From Nocardioides luteus (GTDB lineage Bacteria; Actinomycetota; Actinomycetes; Propionibacteriales; Nocardioidaceae): DNA of 64,000 nucleotides. The translations under genes and the position numbers were made by a program. This document shows positions 45,005 to 53,209 of the stretch, piece after piece. Where the stretch lies: contig NZ_JADOVJ010000001.1 in NCBI RefSeq assembly GCF_015752315.1, forward strand, positions 3,836,501-3,900,500. Reading direction: 5' to 3'. Position 1 is the stretch's first letter. Every line of letters starts with the position of its first letter. Under the pieces are notes generated by a model. It saw only the letters and a list, made by a program, of their open reading frames with translations, had not been told where the DNA came from and did not search any database.

Positions 45005-45715
45005 ATGAGTGACGGCGTCGCCGATGCCCTCTGGCCCGCCCCTGCCCCCGCCCGCAGACGCGGCCCGCGACCCAAGCTCGCGGTCGAGGACGTCGTGGCC
45101 GCGGGGATCGCGGTCGCCGACGCCGAAGGGGTCGCCGCGGTGACCATGCAGCGGGTCGCCGACGAGCTCGGCGCCGCGAAGATGGCGCTCTACCGCCACG
45201 TGCGGGGAAAGACCGAGCTCATCGCGCTCATGCTCGACAGCGCCCTGGGCGAGGCACCGGAGACCGATGGCGAGAACTGGCGCGAGCACATCGGCGTCTG
45301 GGCGCGCACGCTTCACGAGCGGATGTCGCGCCATCCCTGGACGACCGAGCTCCTCGTGACGCGCACCGTGCCCGGGCCGCAGGAGATGGGGTGGTTCGAG
45401 GCCGGCCTCGCCGCGTTGGCGAGGACGCCGCTCACCGGCGCCGAGCGCCTCGACACGCTCGCCCTGCTGAGCAACCAGGTGACCGCCAGCGTGCGTCAGG
45501 CCACGGCGTCGGCGAATCCGGAGGCGTCGCTCGCGGCTGCGATCGCGCCGATCCTGGAGACGTACGCCTCGAGGTTTCCGCACACCGTGGCGGCCTTCTC
45601 CGAGACCGAGGAGTCAGGAGACCAGGACAACGCGCTCGGCTACGGGATCGAGCGGATCCTCGACGGGGTCGCCTCGCTGATGTCGTGGCGGCACTGGCCG
45701 TCGGATCGGAAATGA
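45005..45715 (+). CDS. TetR/AcrR family transcriptional regulator
   Basis: 236 aa. The helix-turn-helix follows a Pro/Arg-rich N-terminus: AVADAEGVAAVTMQRVADEL then GAAKMALYRHVRGKTELI. The C-terminal ligand domain resembles TetR_C (HPWTTELLVTRTVPGP, LLSNQVTASVRQ). The AAAGGA-type ribosome site is six bases before the ATG. It should repress the divergent FAD monooxygenase gene through the palindromes between them. A terminator follows directly. Confidence 0.92.
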   Translation: MSDGVADALWPAPAPARRRGPRPKLAVEDVVAAGIAVADAEGVAAVTMQRVADELGAAKMALYRHVRGKTELIALMLDSALGEAPETDGENWREHIGVWARTLHERMSRHPWTTELLVTRTVPGPQEMGWFEAGLAALARTPLTGAERLDTLALLSNQVTASVRQATASANPEASLAAAIAPILETYASRFPHTVAAFSETEESGDQDNALGYGIERILDGVASLMSWRHWPSDRK

Positions 45716-45716
45716 G

Positions 45717-45749
45717 AGATCGCGCCGGGAGAAACCACCGGCGCGATCT
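45717..45749. terminator. Hairpin terminator between the TetR gene and ndk
   Basis: AGATCGCGCCGG (45717-45728) pairs exactly with CCGGCGCGATCT (45738-45749), nine-base loop, starting two bases after the regulator stop. Confidence 0.8.
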
Positions 45750-45841
45750 TCGGGGTCAGGCGCTCCGCGCTTCGCGCGGTCACTCCCTTGCTCGGCGCGA
45801 CCGGACGAGCAAGCTCGCCGGTCGACCTCACTCCGGTCGTC

Positions 45842-46246
45842 TCAGGCGCCGAACCAGAGCTTGATCTCGCGGTCGGCCGACTCGGGCGAGTCGGAGCCGT
45901 GGACGAGGTTCTCGCGGTTGGAGAGGGAGAAGTCGCCACGGATGGTGCCCGGCGCGGCCTTGCGGCCGTCGGTGGCACCGTTGAGCGCACGGACGACCTC
46001 GATCGCCTCGTCGCCCTCGAGGACGGCGGCCACGAGCGGGCCGGAGGTGACGAAGTCGCGCAGGGGCGGGTACCACGGCTGCTCGACGTGCTCGGCGTAG
46101 TGCTCGTCGGCCATCCCCGCGTCGATGGTGCGGTGCTCCAGTTTCACGATCGAGAGGCCCTTGGCCTCGTAGCGGGACAGGATCTCCCCCACCAGGCCCC
46201 GGCGGACGGCGTCGGGCTTCAGGATCACGAACGTGCGCTGCGTCAT
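45842..46246 (-). CDS. ndk: Nucleoside diphosphate kinase
   Basis: 134 aa. RTFVILKPDAVRRGLVGEILSRYE at the N-terminus and the active-site histidine in NLVHGSDSPESADREI identify NDK, which equilibrates NTP pools. ATG 46246 gives the standard length. In many actinomycetes ndk follows folC and DUF4233; here it is alone, about 5 kb from them, and divergent from tex. Confidence 0.96.
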   Translation of the reverse strand: MTQRTFVILKPDAVRRGLVGEILSRYEAKGLSIVKLEHRTIDAGMADEHYAEHVEQPWYPPLRDFVTSGPLVAAVLEGDEAIEVVRALNGATDGRKAAPGTIRGDFSLSNRENLVHGSDSPESADREIKLWFGA

Positions 46247-46358
46247 GGGGCTGAGCGTATCGGGGAGAGCAGACCCGGGCACCTTCGGGCCCGTCGAGGA
46301 AGCGCCTTCTCGGCCTGGTCTGAAACCATGTCGGTGGCATGCGGCAGGATGGCGCCCC

Positions 46359-48782
46359 GTGACAGCAACTCCACCAGCACCGACCCTCGCAGACTCGATG
46401 GCCAGCATCCCGGCCCGCATCGCCGAAGATCTCGGAGTGCGCCCCGCGCAGGTGACCGCCGCGGTCGCCCTGCTCGACGAAGGCTCGACGGTGCCGTTCA
46501 TCGCGCGCTACCGCAAGGAGGTCACCGGCGGCCTCGACGACGTCCAGCTGCGTACGTTGGAGGAGCGCCTCGGTTACCTGCGCGACCTGGAGGAACGGCG
46601 TGCCGCCGTGCTCGCCGAGATCGCGAAGCAGGACAAGCTCACCCCCGAGCTACAGGCCTCGATCCTCGCCGCCGACACCAAGGCGCGGCTCGAGGACATC
46701 TACCTGCCGTTCAAGCCGAAGCGGCGTACGAAGGCGATGATCGCCCGCGAGAACGGGCTCGAGCCGCTGGCCGACGGACTGCTGGCGGACCCGTCGCTGG
46801 ACCCGGCCGTCGAGGCGGAGAAGTATCTCGGGGAGCAGGTCGCCGACGCCAAGGCCGCGCTCGACGGCGCCCGCGCGATCCTGGTCGAGCGGTTCGGTGA
46901 GGACGCCGACCTGATCGGCACGCTCCGCGAGCGGATGTGGAAGCAGGGCCGTCTGGTGACCCGCGTCCGCGAGGGCCGTGAGAACGACCCCGCCGCGGCG
47001 AAGTTCTCCGACTACTTCGACTTCTCGGAGTCCTACGCGTCGTTGCCGTCGCACCGCACCCTCGCCGTGCTGCGCGCGGAGAAGGAGGAGGTGCTCGACG
47101 TCACCCTGTCGCCCTACGCCGAGGAGCCCGAGCCCGGCGAGGTGACCGACTACGAGCGCTCGATCGCGGCGCGCTTCGGGATCGTCGAGTCCGGCCGCCC
47201 GGCCGACAAGTGGCTGGCCGAGACGGTGCGGTGGGCGTGGCGTACGCGGATCCTCTTCCGCCTCGAGCTCGACATGCGCACCCGGATCCGCACCGCGGCC
47301 GAGGAGGCCGCGATCGCGGTCTTCGCCGACAACCTGCGCGACCTGCTGCTGGCCGCGCCGGCCGGCACGCGGGCGACGATGGGTCTCGACCCGGGCATCC
47401 GGACGGGTGTGAAGGTGGCCGTCGTCGATGCGACCGGCAAGGTCGTCGACACCTCGACCGTCTACCCGCACGAGCCGCGGCGCGACTGGGACGGTTCGCT
47501 GGCGACGCTGGCGAAGCTGGCCAAGAAGCACTCGGTCGACCTGATCGCGATCGGCAACGGCACCGCCTCGCGCGAGACCGACAAGCTCGCCGCCGACCTG
47601 CTGAAGCTGCTCCCGGACCTGAAGATGACCAAGGTGATGGTCTCCGAGGCCGGTGCCTCGGTCTACTCCGCCTCGGCCTACGCCTCCTCCGAGCTGCCGG
47701 ATCTCGACGTGTCCCTGCGCGGAGCGGTCTCGATCGCCCGCCGCCTGCAGGACCCGCTGGCCGAGCTGGTGAAGATCGAGCCGAAGTCGATCGGCGTCGG
47801 CCAGTACCAGCACGACCTGCCCGAATACGGTCTCTCCAAGTCGCTCGACGCCGTCGTCGAGGACTGCGTGAACGGCGTCGGGGTCGACCTCAACACGGCG
47901 TCGGCTCCCCTGCTGCGCCGGGTCTCGGGGATCACCGAGTCGCTCGCCTCGGCGATCGTCGCCCACCGCGACGCCAACGGCCCGTTCCGCACCCGACGTG
48001 AGCTCACCAAGGTGGCGCGGCTCGGCCCGAAGGCGTTCGAGCAGGCGGCCGGCTTCCTCCGGATCCGTGGCGGCGACGACCCGCTCGACCTGTCCGGCGT
48101 GCACCCGGAGTCCTACCCGGTCGTCAACCGGATCCTGGAGTCGACCTCGACCGACATCGGGTCGCTGATCGGCAACACCTCGGTGCTGAAGTCGTTGAAG
48201 CCGGCGTCGTTCGTCGACGAGACCTTCGGTCTGCCGACGGTCACCGACATCCTCGCCGAGCTCGAGAAGCCCGGCCGCGACCCGCGCCCCGAGTTCCGGA
48301 CGGCCACGTTCTCCGACTCGGTGCACGTGATCGCCGACCTGCGTCCCGGCATGGTGCTGGAGGGCACCGTCACCAACGTCGCCGCCTTCGGCGCCTTCAT
48401 CGACATCGGCGTCCACCAGGACGGCCTGGTCCACATCTCCGCGATGTCGGACAAGTTCGTCGAGGACCCGCGCGACGTCGTCCGCTCCGGCGACGTGGTC
48501 CGCGTGAAGGTCCTGGAGGTCGACGAGGCCCGCAAGCGGATCTCACTCACCCTCCGGCTCAACGACGAGGCGCCGTCCGGTGCGCCCGCGAAGGGCGAGT
48601 CCGGCGACCGCTCGGGTCGCCCCGGCGGAGGCCAGCGCGGCCAGGGCAAGGGCGGACCCAAGGGCGGCAAGGGCGGCGGGCGGCCCGGTGGAAACCGTGG
48701 CGGCCAGGGCGGCGGCCGCGGCTCGTCGGCTCCGGCCAACAGCGCCATGGCCGACGCGCTGCGGCGCGCCGGGCTCAGCTGA
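46359..48782 (+). CDS. tex: Tex-family RNA-binding transcription accessory protein
   Basis: 807 aa. Tex N-terminal helical domain (VPFIARYRKEVTGGLDD, LKAR-type LPFKPKRRTKAMIARENGLE), YqgF-like domain (MGLDPGIRTGVKVAVVD), helix-hairpin-helix block (GVDLNTASAPLLRRVSGI) and S1 domain (LEGTVTNVAAFGAFIDIGVHQDGLVHIS). The C-terminus is a Gly/Arg-rich RGG-like tail. GTG 46359 is used; ATG 46398 (MASIPARIAEDLG) is a possible later start. The protein binds RNA and affects transcription and RNA turnover. Confidence 0.93.
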   Translation: MTATPPAPTLADSMASIPARIAEDLGVRPAQVTAAVALLDEGSTVPFIARYRKEVTGGLDDVQLRTLEERLGYLRDLEERRAAVLAEIAKQDKLTPELQASILAADTKARLEDIYLPFKPKRRTKAMIARENGLEPLADGLLADPSLDPAVEAEKYLGEQVADAKAALDGARAILVERFGEDADLIGTLRERMWKQGRLVTRVREGRENDPAAAKFSDYFDFSESYASLPSHRTLAVLRAEKEEVLDVTLSPYAEEPEPGEVTDYERSIAARFGIVESGRPADKWLAETVRWAWRTRILFRLELDMRTRIRTAAEEAAIAVFADNLRDLLLAAPAGTRATMGLDPGIRTGVKVAVVDATGKVVDTSTVYPHEPRRDWDGSLATLAKLAKKHSVDLIAIGNGTASRETDKLAADLLKLLPDLKMTKVMVSEAGASVYSASAYASSELPDLDVSLRGAVSIARRLQDPLAELVKIEPKSIGVGQYQHDLPEYGLSKSLDAVVEDCVNGVGVDLNTASAPLLRRVSGITESLASAIVAHRDANGPFRTRRELTKVARLGPKAFEQAAGFLRIRGGDDPLDLSGVHPESYPVVNRILESTSTDIGSLIGNTSVLKSLKPASFVDETFGLPTVTDILAELEKPGRDPRPEFRTATFSDSVHVIADLRPGMVLEGTVTNVAAFGAFIDIGVHQDGLVHISAMSDKFVEDPRDVVRSGDVVRVKVLEVDEARKRISLTLRLNDEAPSGAPAKGESGDRSGRPGGGQRGQGKGGPKGGKGGGRPGGNRGGQGGGRGSSAPANSAMADALRRAGLS

Positions 48783-48821
48783 GCCGAGCGTCTGTTCACC
48801 GAGTCACCTCGGCGAAGCGAT

Positions 48822-48850
48822 GCCTCCTTCGTGGACTCCACGAAGGAGGC
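48822..48850. terminator. Hairpin terminator behind tex
   Basis: Perfect 13-bp stem GCCTCCTTCGTGG / CCACGAAGGAGGC with an ACT loop, located between convergent tex and the PPOX-type gene. Confidence 0.85.
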
Positions 48851-48864
48851 GTGCGCTGACCGAG

Positions 48865-49569
48865 CTAGATCGGTGAGCGTTCCGCCGCCCCGAGCGCTGC
48901 GGCGCGACGTACCACATCCTCCGGCACCGGCCCGGTCGCATCCTCGGAGGTGACCGGGGCGCCGGCGACCCGGTGGATCGGGATCACGCCGGCCCAGATC
49001 CCGGCCTCGACGTCCTCGGGATCGTCGATCGGCCCCTCGGCGCGCGCCTTCATCGACGCCTCCGCGAGCGGGAGGGCGAGCACGGCGGTCGCGGCGAGCT
49101 CCTTGCGGGTCGCCGGACGTAGCGTGTCCCAGCGTCCGGGGATCATCTGGTCGACGACAAGCGCGAGGGCGCGCTCGCGCTCGTCCGGCTCCTCGACCAG
49201 GCGGGCGCGGCCGATGACCAGGGCCGAGCGGTAGTTCATCGAGTGGTGGAACCCGCTGCGCGCCGCGACCAGGCCGTCGAGCTCGGTGATCGTCACGCAC
49301 ACGTCGCGCTCCAGCGCCCGCCCGAGCCAGCCGGCGGCGACCGACCCGTGCAGGTAGAGCGAGCCGCCCTCGTCGGGGCCGTCCAGGTCGAAGCCGTACG
49401 CCGTGGGCAGGACGACCGGGTGGACGTCCTCCCCCGCTCCGATGGTGACGCCCAGGTGGGCGACGAGGGCGTCACCGAGGAAGGCGTGGAGCCGCTCGCG
49501 GTCGGTGACGGCGCGGTTCTTCCCGCGGCTGACCCGGGTACGTGGGGTGGGTGACAACGTCGTGCTCAT
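48865..49569 (-). CDS. Pyridoxamine 5'-phosphate oxidase-like (FMN split-barrel) protein
   Basis: 234 aa. AHLGVTIGAGEDVHPVVLPTAYGFD, LYLHGSVAAGWLGRAL, VCVTITELDGLVAARSGFHHSMNYRSALVIG and a final AGIWAGVIPIHRVAG match the FMN-binding split-barrel family. It probably binds FMN; a true PNPOx role is not shown. It is divergent from a MocR-type regulator, a pairing common in Actinobacteria, and is the likely target of that regulator. ATG 49569 chosen because the upstream extension runs into the regulatory region. Confidence 0.85.
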   Translation of the reverse strand: MSTTLSPTPRTRVSRGKNRAVTDRERLHAFLGDALVAHLGVTIGAGEDVHPVVLPTAYGFDLDGPDEGGSLYLHGSVAAGWLGRALERDVCVTITELDGLVAARSGFHHSMNYRSALVIGRARLVEEPDERERALALVVDQMIPGRWDTLRPATRKELAATAVLALPLAEASMKARAEGPIDDPEDVEAGIWAGVIPIHRVAGAPVTSEDATGPVPEDVVRRAAALGAAERSPI

Positions 49570-49587
49570 GGCACCATCGTGCTGGCG

Positions 49588-49637
49588 AAGTGGCCTGCAT
49601 GCACGGGCCAATTCCGATCGACTCCGACAGGCCATTT
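49588..49637. promoter_or_regulatory. Candidate MocR/PdxR-type operator
   Basis: AAGTGGCC (49588-49595) and GGCCAATT (49606-49613) form an inverted repeat with one mismatch; a further copy GGCCATTT (49630-49637) lies 24 bp on as a direct repeat. Mixed inverted plus direct half-sites are typical of dimeric MocR regulators, and the site sits between the divergent genes. Confidence 0.5.
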
Positions 49638-49641
49638 TCGA

Positions 49642-50991
49642 ATGCTCCCCGTGACCCTCGACCGCACCTCCGGCGAACCGCTGCCCGCCCAGCTCGCCGG
49701 GCAGGTCCGCTCCCTGGTGCTGTCCGGCACGCTCGCGACCGGTGACCGGCTGCCCTCGAGCCGCGCCCTCGCGGCTGATCTGGGCGTCTCGCGCGCGGTG
49801 ACCGAGCAGGCCTACGACCAGCTCGCCGCCGAGGGCTGGCTCGAGGCGCGTCGCGGGTCCGGGACGTACGTCACCACGACCCGCCCCTCAGGCGTGACCT
49901 CTCGGCCGACAGAGCCGACGCCTCGGCCGACGCGGGTGACGTCTCGGCCGGCGCAGCCGACGTCTCGGCTGGACACCGGCACCCCGTTCTTCGACCCACG
50001 GCTGGAGCCGGGGTGGCGGCGGGCGTGGCGGGAGGTCTCGGTGGCCGCTCCCCCGCGCGGCTACGACGATCCACGCGGGCTGGCGGAGCTGCGCGAGGCA
50101 CTGGCGGCACGGCTCGGCCGCACCCGCGGTCTGGACCTCCATCCGGACGAGATCATCGTGACCGCGGGCACCACCGACGGCCTCCGCGCGCTCCTTCCCG
50201 AGCTGCGGCCGGGGCCGGTCGCGGTGGAGGATCCGGGATACCGCGCGGCGGCCGAGACGGTACTCACCTACGGGCGCGAGGTCATCGACCTGCCCGCCGT
50301 GGAGACGGTGCGCGACCTGGGGGCGGCGGTCGCGGCGTACGTCACTCCGGCGCACCAGCACCCCCTGGGCCGGGTCATGCCGGCCGCCGACCGGCTGAGC
50401 CTGCTGGAGGCCGCCCGGCGGGCGGACGCGGTGGTGATCGAGGACGACTACGACTCCGAGTTCCGCTACGACGTAGCACCGGTGCCGGCGATGGCGACGC
50501 TGGACCGCGGCCGGGTCGTCTATCTCGGCACCGCCGCGAAGTCGGTGGTGCCGACCTTGCGGCTGGGCTGGCTGGTCGCGCCGCCCGACCTGCACGAGCT
50601 GATCCTGCGCCGCCGCACCATCACCCACGCGGGAGCGGCCTGGCCCTCGCAGCGCGCACTGCTCACGCTGCTGCGCGACGGCTGGCTCGACAAGGCCGTA
50701 CGCTCCGCCCGACGGGTCTACGCAGAGCGCGCCCCGAGGGTGGCCGAGGCGATGACGCCGTATGCGACCCTCGCCGGCCCCCTGGCGGGCATGTACTCGA
50801 CCTGGCTGCTCCCGGAGCCGGATGCCCGGTGCGCCCGCGACGCCGCCAGAGCGGCCGGGTTCGAGGTCAACCTGCTCTCGACGTACGCCCGCAGCACCGG
50901 CCTGACCGGCCTGGTGATCGGCTTCGGCGGGGTCACCGACGCGGAGCTCGACCAGGCGCTCACCGCGCTCACCGGCGCACTCGCGTGCTAG
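49642..50991 (+). CDS. MocR-type GntR/aminotransferase-fold transcriptional regulator (PdxR-like)
   Basis: 449 aa. An N-terminal GntR winged helix (QLAGQVRSLVLSGTLATGDRLPSSRALAADLGVSR) is linked by a Pro/Thr/Arg repeat (RPTEPTPRPTRVTSRPAQP) to a fold-type I aminotransferase domain. The PLP site is seen in AGTTDGLRALLPEL, VIEDDYDSEFRYD and the lysine in YLGTAAKSVVPTLRLGW. Such proteins sense PLP. Control of the divergent FMN split-barrel gene is inferred from the pairing and the half-sites between the genes. Confidence 0.9.
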   Translation: MLPVTLDRTSGEPLPAQLAGQVRSLVLSGTLATGDRLPSSRALAADLGVSRAVTEQAYDQLAAEGWLEARRGSGTYVTTTRPSGVTSRPTEPTPRPTRVTSRPAQPTSRLDTGTPFFDPRLEPGWRRAWREVSVAAPPRGYDDPRGLAELREALAARLGRTRGLDLHPDEIIVTAGTTDGLRALLPELRPGPVAVEDPGYRAAAETVLTYGREVIDLPAVETVRDLGAAVAAYVTPAHQHPLGRVMPAADRLSLLEAARRADAVVIEDDYDSEFRYDVAPVPAMATLDRGRVVYLGTAAKSVVPTLRLGWLVAPPDLHELILRRRTITHAGAAWPSQRALLTLLRDGWLDKAVRSARRVYAERAPRVAEAMTPYATLAGPLAGMYSTWLLPEPDARCARDAARAAGFEVNLLSTYARSTGLTGLVIGFGGVTDAELDQALTALTGALAC

Positions 50992-50997
50992 CGACCG

Positions 50998-51273
50998 CTA
51001 GCGACCCGGCTCGTCGTCCTCGATCAGGTCGAAGAGGTTCTCGAGGCTGTCCGGGTCGTCCTCGCCGCCACCGACGGCCCACCCGGAGCTGGTACGACGC
51101 AGCTGAGCGCCCACGAGCCGGCACGACTCCCCGGCCTTGTGCGCGTAGTGCGCCGTACGCGTCCGCGGCCGGCGCAGCACCAGCGCGTTGCCGCACGCCG
51201 GACACAGCGCCCAGTCGGTCGCCGCCTCGTCCGTCGCCATCTGCAGCTCGTCAGGCTCCTCCACGGAAGCCAA
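50998..51273 (-). CDS. Small CxxC protein with HYAHK motif (CoiA-N-terminus-like)
   Basis: 91 aa, not a recognised named family. WALCPACGNALVLRRPRTRTAHYAHKAGESC combines a CxxC pair, a HYAHK motif and a third Cys, similar in layout to the zinc-binding start of competence protein CoiA. The tail is acidic. It begins two bases after the stop of the DUF4233 gene, so it is the third gene of the folC unit. Real coding status is likely from its position and motif but not certain. Confidence 0.6.
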   Translation of the reverse strand: MASVEEPDELQMATDEAATDWALCPACGNALVLRRPRTRTAHYAHKAGESCRLVGAQLRRTSSGWAVGGGEDDPDSLENLFDLIEDDEPGR

Positions 51274-51275
51274 CG

Positions 51276-51674
51276 CTAGACCTCTTCCTCGGCGTCTTCC
51301 TCGGCGACGAGCCGGTCGAACGCCTCGAAGGCGGCGGCCCGCTCACGCTCGATCTTGCGGCCGAGGATGTCGGCCATGCCCCACAGCACCGCGAAGATCA
51401 CGCCGACCACGAACATGATGGAGATCAGGAAGCCCATCCCGATCGCGACCACCTGCAGCGCCCAGCCGAGCCAGTAGGCCCACGGGCGGCGCAGCAGTCC
51501 GGCGACCAGGATGCAGGCCACGAAGAAGCCGAGACCCAGCGGAAGCGCGAGGCCGGCGGAGACCCCGCCGATCGAGATCATCACCGGCGCGGCCAGCGCG
51601 ACGGCGAGTCCCTCCATCGACACGATCGCGGCGCACATCCCACGCCGCGGCGACTTCTCCCGCTCAGTCGCCAT
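51276..51674 (-). CDS. DUF4233 family membrane protein
   Basis: 132 aa. Four hydrophobic segments (SMEGLAVALAAPVMISIGG, LALPLGLGFFVACILVAGLL, WALQVVAIGMGFLISIMFVVG) follow a basic N-terminus, and a charged helix ends it. Short membrane proteins of this family almost always follow folC in Actinobacteria; the function is unknown. The start overlaps the folC 3' end by 11 bp, indicating coupling. Confidence 0.88.
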   Translation of the reverse strand: MATEREKSPRRGMCAAIVSMEGLAVALAAPVMISIGGVSAGLALPLGLGFFVACILVAGLLRRPWAYWLGWALQVVAIGMGFLISIMFVVGVIFAVLWGMADILGRKIERERAAAFEAFDRLVAEEDAEEEV

Positions 51675-53106
51675 CGGCGTCCTCCTCCAGATAGGCGGCG
51701 AGCTCGGGGTCGGCGGTCGGCACGACCCGCGCGGTCGCTGCCGACCCGGCGGCAGAGCCACGGCCGCCCAGCAGCGTACGTGCCTCTCCGGCGGTCACCA
51801 CCGAGCCGGTCACGAGCACCGCGCCCTCGGAGATGGAGCCGCCCTCGGCGGACTCGGACAGGGCGAGCGCCGCGTCGATCGCGTCGGCGAGGCGGGGCAC
51901 CACGGAGACCCGCTCCTCGCCGTAGAGGTCGACGGCGATCTTGGCGAGCTCGACGGCGGGCAGGGCACGCTCGGTGGAGTTCTGGGTGACGACGAGATGC
52001 TCGAGCGCGGGCTCGAAGGCGGCGAGCAGGCCCTCGACGTCCTTGTCCCCCATCACGCCGATGACACCGACGACGGCGGAGAACGAGAACGAGTCCTCCA
52101 GGGCGGCGACCGTCGCCTCGGCACCGGCCGGATTGTGGGCGGCGTCGATCAGGATCGTCGGGGAGGCGCGCACGATCTCCAGCCGCGCCGGCGAGTCGAC
52201 CTTCGCGAACGCGTCGCGGACGACCTCGTCGGAGAGCACGGTCTCACCGAGGAACGCCTCCACCGCCGCCAGGGCTGCGGCCGCGTTCTGCGCCTGGTGG
52301 GCGCCGTAGAGGGGCAGGAAGAGATCCTCGTAGGTCCCGTGCAACCCACGCAGCGTGACGATCTGCCCGCCCACGGCCGGGGTGCGGGAGACGACCGCGT
52401 AGTCGGTGCCCTCCCACAGCAGCCGGGCGCCGACCTCGGCCGCGTGCTGGTCGAGCACCGCGGCGACCTCGACGGACTGCTCCGCGATCACGGCGACGGC
52501 ACCCGGCTTGATGATCCCGGCCTTCTCGCGCGCGATGGCGACGGGAGTGTCACCGAGGTACTTCGCGTGGTCGACCGCGATCGGGGTCACCACCGCCACG
52601 TCGGCGTCGGCCACGTTGGTCGCGTCCCAGCCGCCGCCGAGCCCGACCTCGACCACGGCCACGTCGACCGGGGCCTCGGCGAACTTGGCGTAGGCCATCC
52701 CGACCATGGTCTCGAAGAACGACAGCGGGTGCGGCTGGTCGTCGTCGACCATGCCGAGGTAGTGGGCGACGTCGTTGAACGCGGCCACGAACTCGTCGTC
52801 CGACAGCGGCTCGCCGTCGATCGAGATCCGCTCGTTGATCCGCTCCACGTGCGGCGAGGTGAACCGTCCGACCCGCAGGTCCAGCGACCGCAGCAGCGTG
52901 TCGATCATCCGCGAGGTGGAGGTCTTGCCGTTGGTGCCGGTCAGCTGGACGATCCGGAACGCGTCCTGTGGGTCGCCGAGGATCTCGAGCAGGGCACGGA
53001 TGCGGTCCAGGGAGGGTTCGAGCCGGGTCTCGGGCCAGCGCGACTGCAGCGCTTCCCAGACCTCCTCGATCGTGGCCGCCAGACGCGGCGCGGGAGTCTC
53101 ACTCAT
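51664..53106 (-). CDS. folC: Folylpolyglutamate synthase / dihydrofolate synthase
   Basis: 480 aa Mur-ligase-type enzyme. P-loop VQLTGTNGKTSTSRMI, VEVGLGGGWDATN, ITPIAVDHAKYLGDT-like block (VVTPIAVDHAKYLG) and DAAHNPAGAEATV at the C-domain are diagnostic. It adds glutamates to folates (and may join glutamate to dihydropteroate). The last ~30 residues form an Ala/Arg then acidic tail. First gene of a unit with DUF4233 and the CxxC protein. In many relatives valS lies directly upstream on the same strand; here valS is 3 kb away and inverted. Confidence 0.95.
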   Translation of the reverse strand: MSETPAPRLAATIEEVWEALQSRWPETRLEPSLDRIRALLEILGDPQDAFRIVQLTGTNGKTSTSRMIDTLLRSLDLRVGRFTSPHVERINERISIDGEPLSDDEFVAAFNDVAHYLGMVDDDQPHPLSFFETMVGMAYAKFAEAPVDVAVVEVGLGGGWDATNVADADVAVVTPIAVDHAKYLGDTPVAIAREKAGIIKPGAVAVIAEQSVEVAAVLDQHAAEVGARLLWEGTDYAVVSRTPAVGGQIVTLRGLHGTYEDLFLPLYGAHQAQNAAAALAAVEAFLGETVLSDEVVRDAFAKVDSPARLEIVRASPTILIDAAHNPAGAEATVAALEDSFSFSAVVGVIGVMGDKDVEGLLAAFEPALEHLVVTQNSTERALPAVELAKIAVDLYGEERVSVVPRLADAIDAALALSESAEGGSISEGAVLVTGSVVTAGEARTLLGGRGSAAGSAATARVVPTADPELAAYLEEDADGD

Positions 53107-53209
53107 CAGCTCGAGTCTATGCGCCCGGCGCTTCCCAGCGAATCGGCGGACCCGCTACCCTCCCCTTGATCTCTGACTGAACCCCATCCCCCCACAAGGT
53201 CCACCATTC

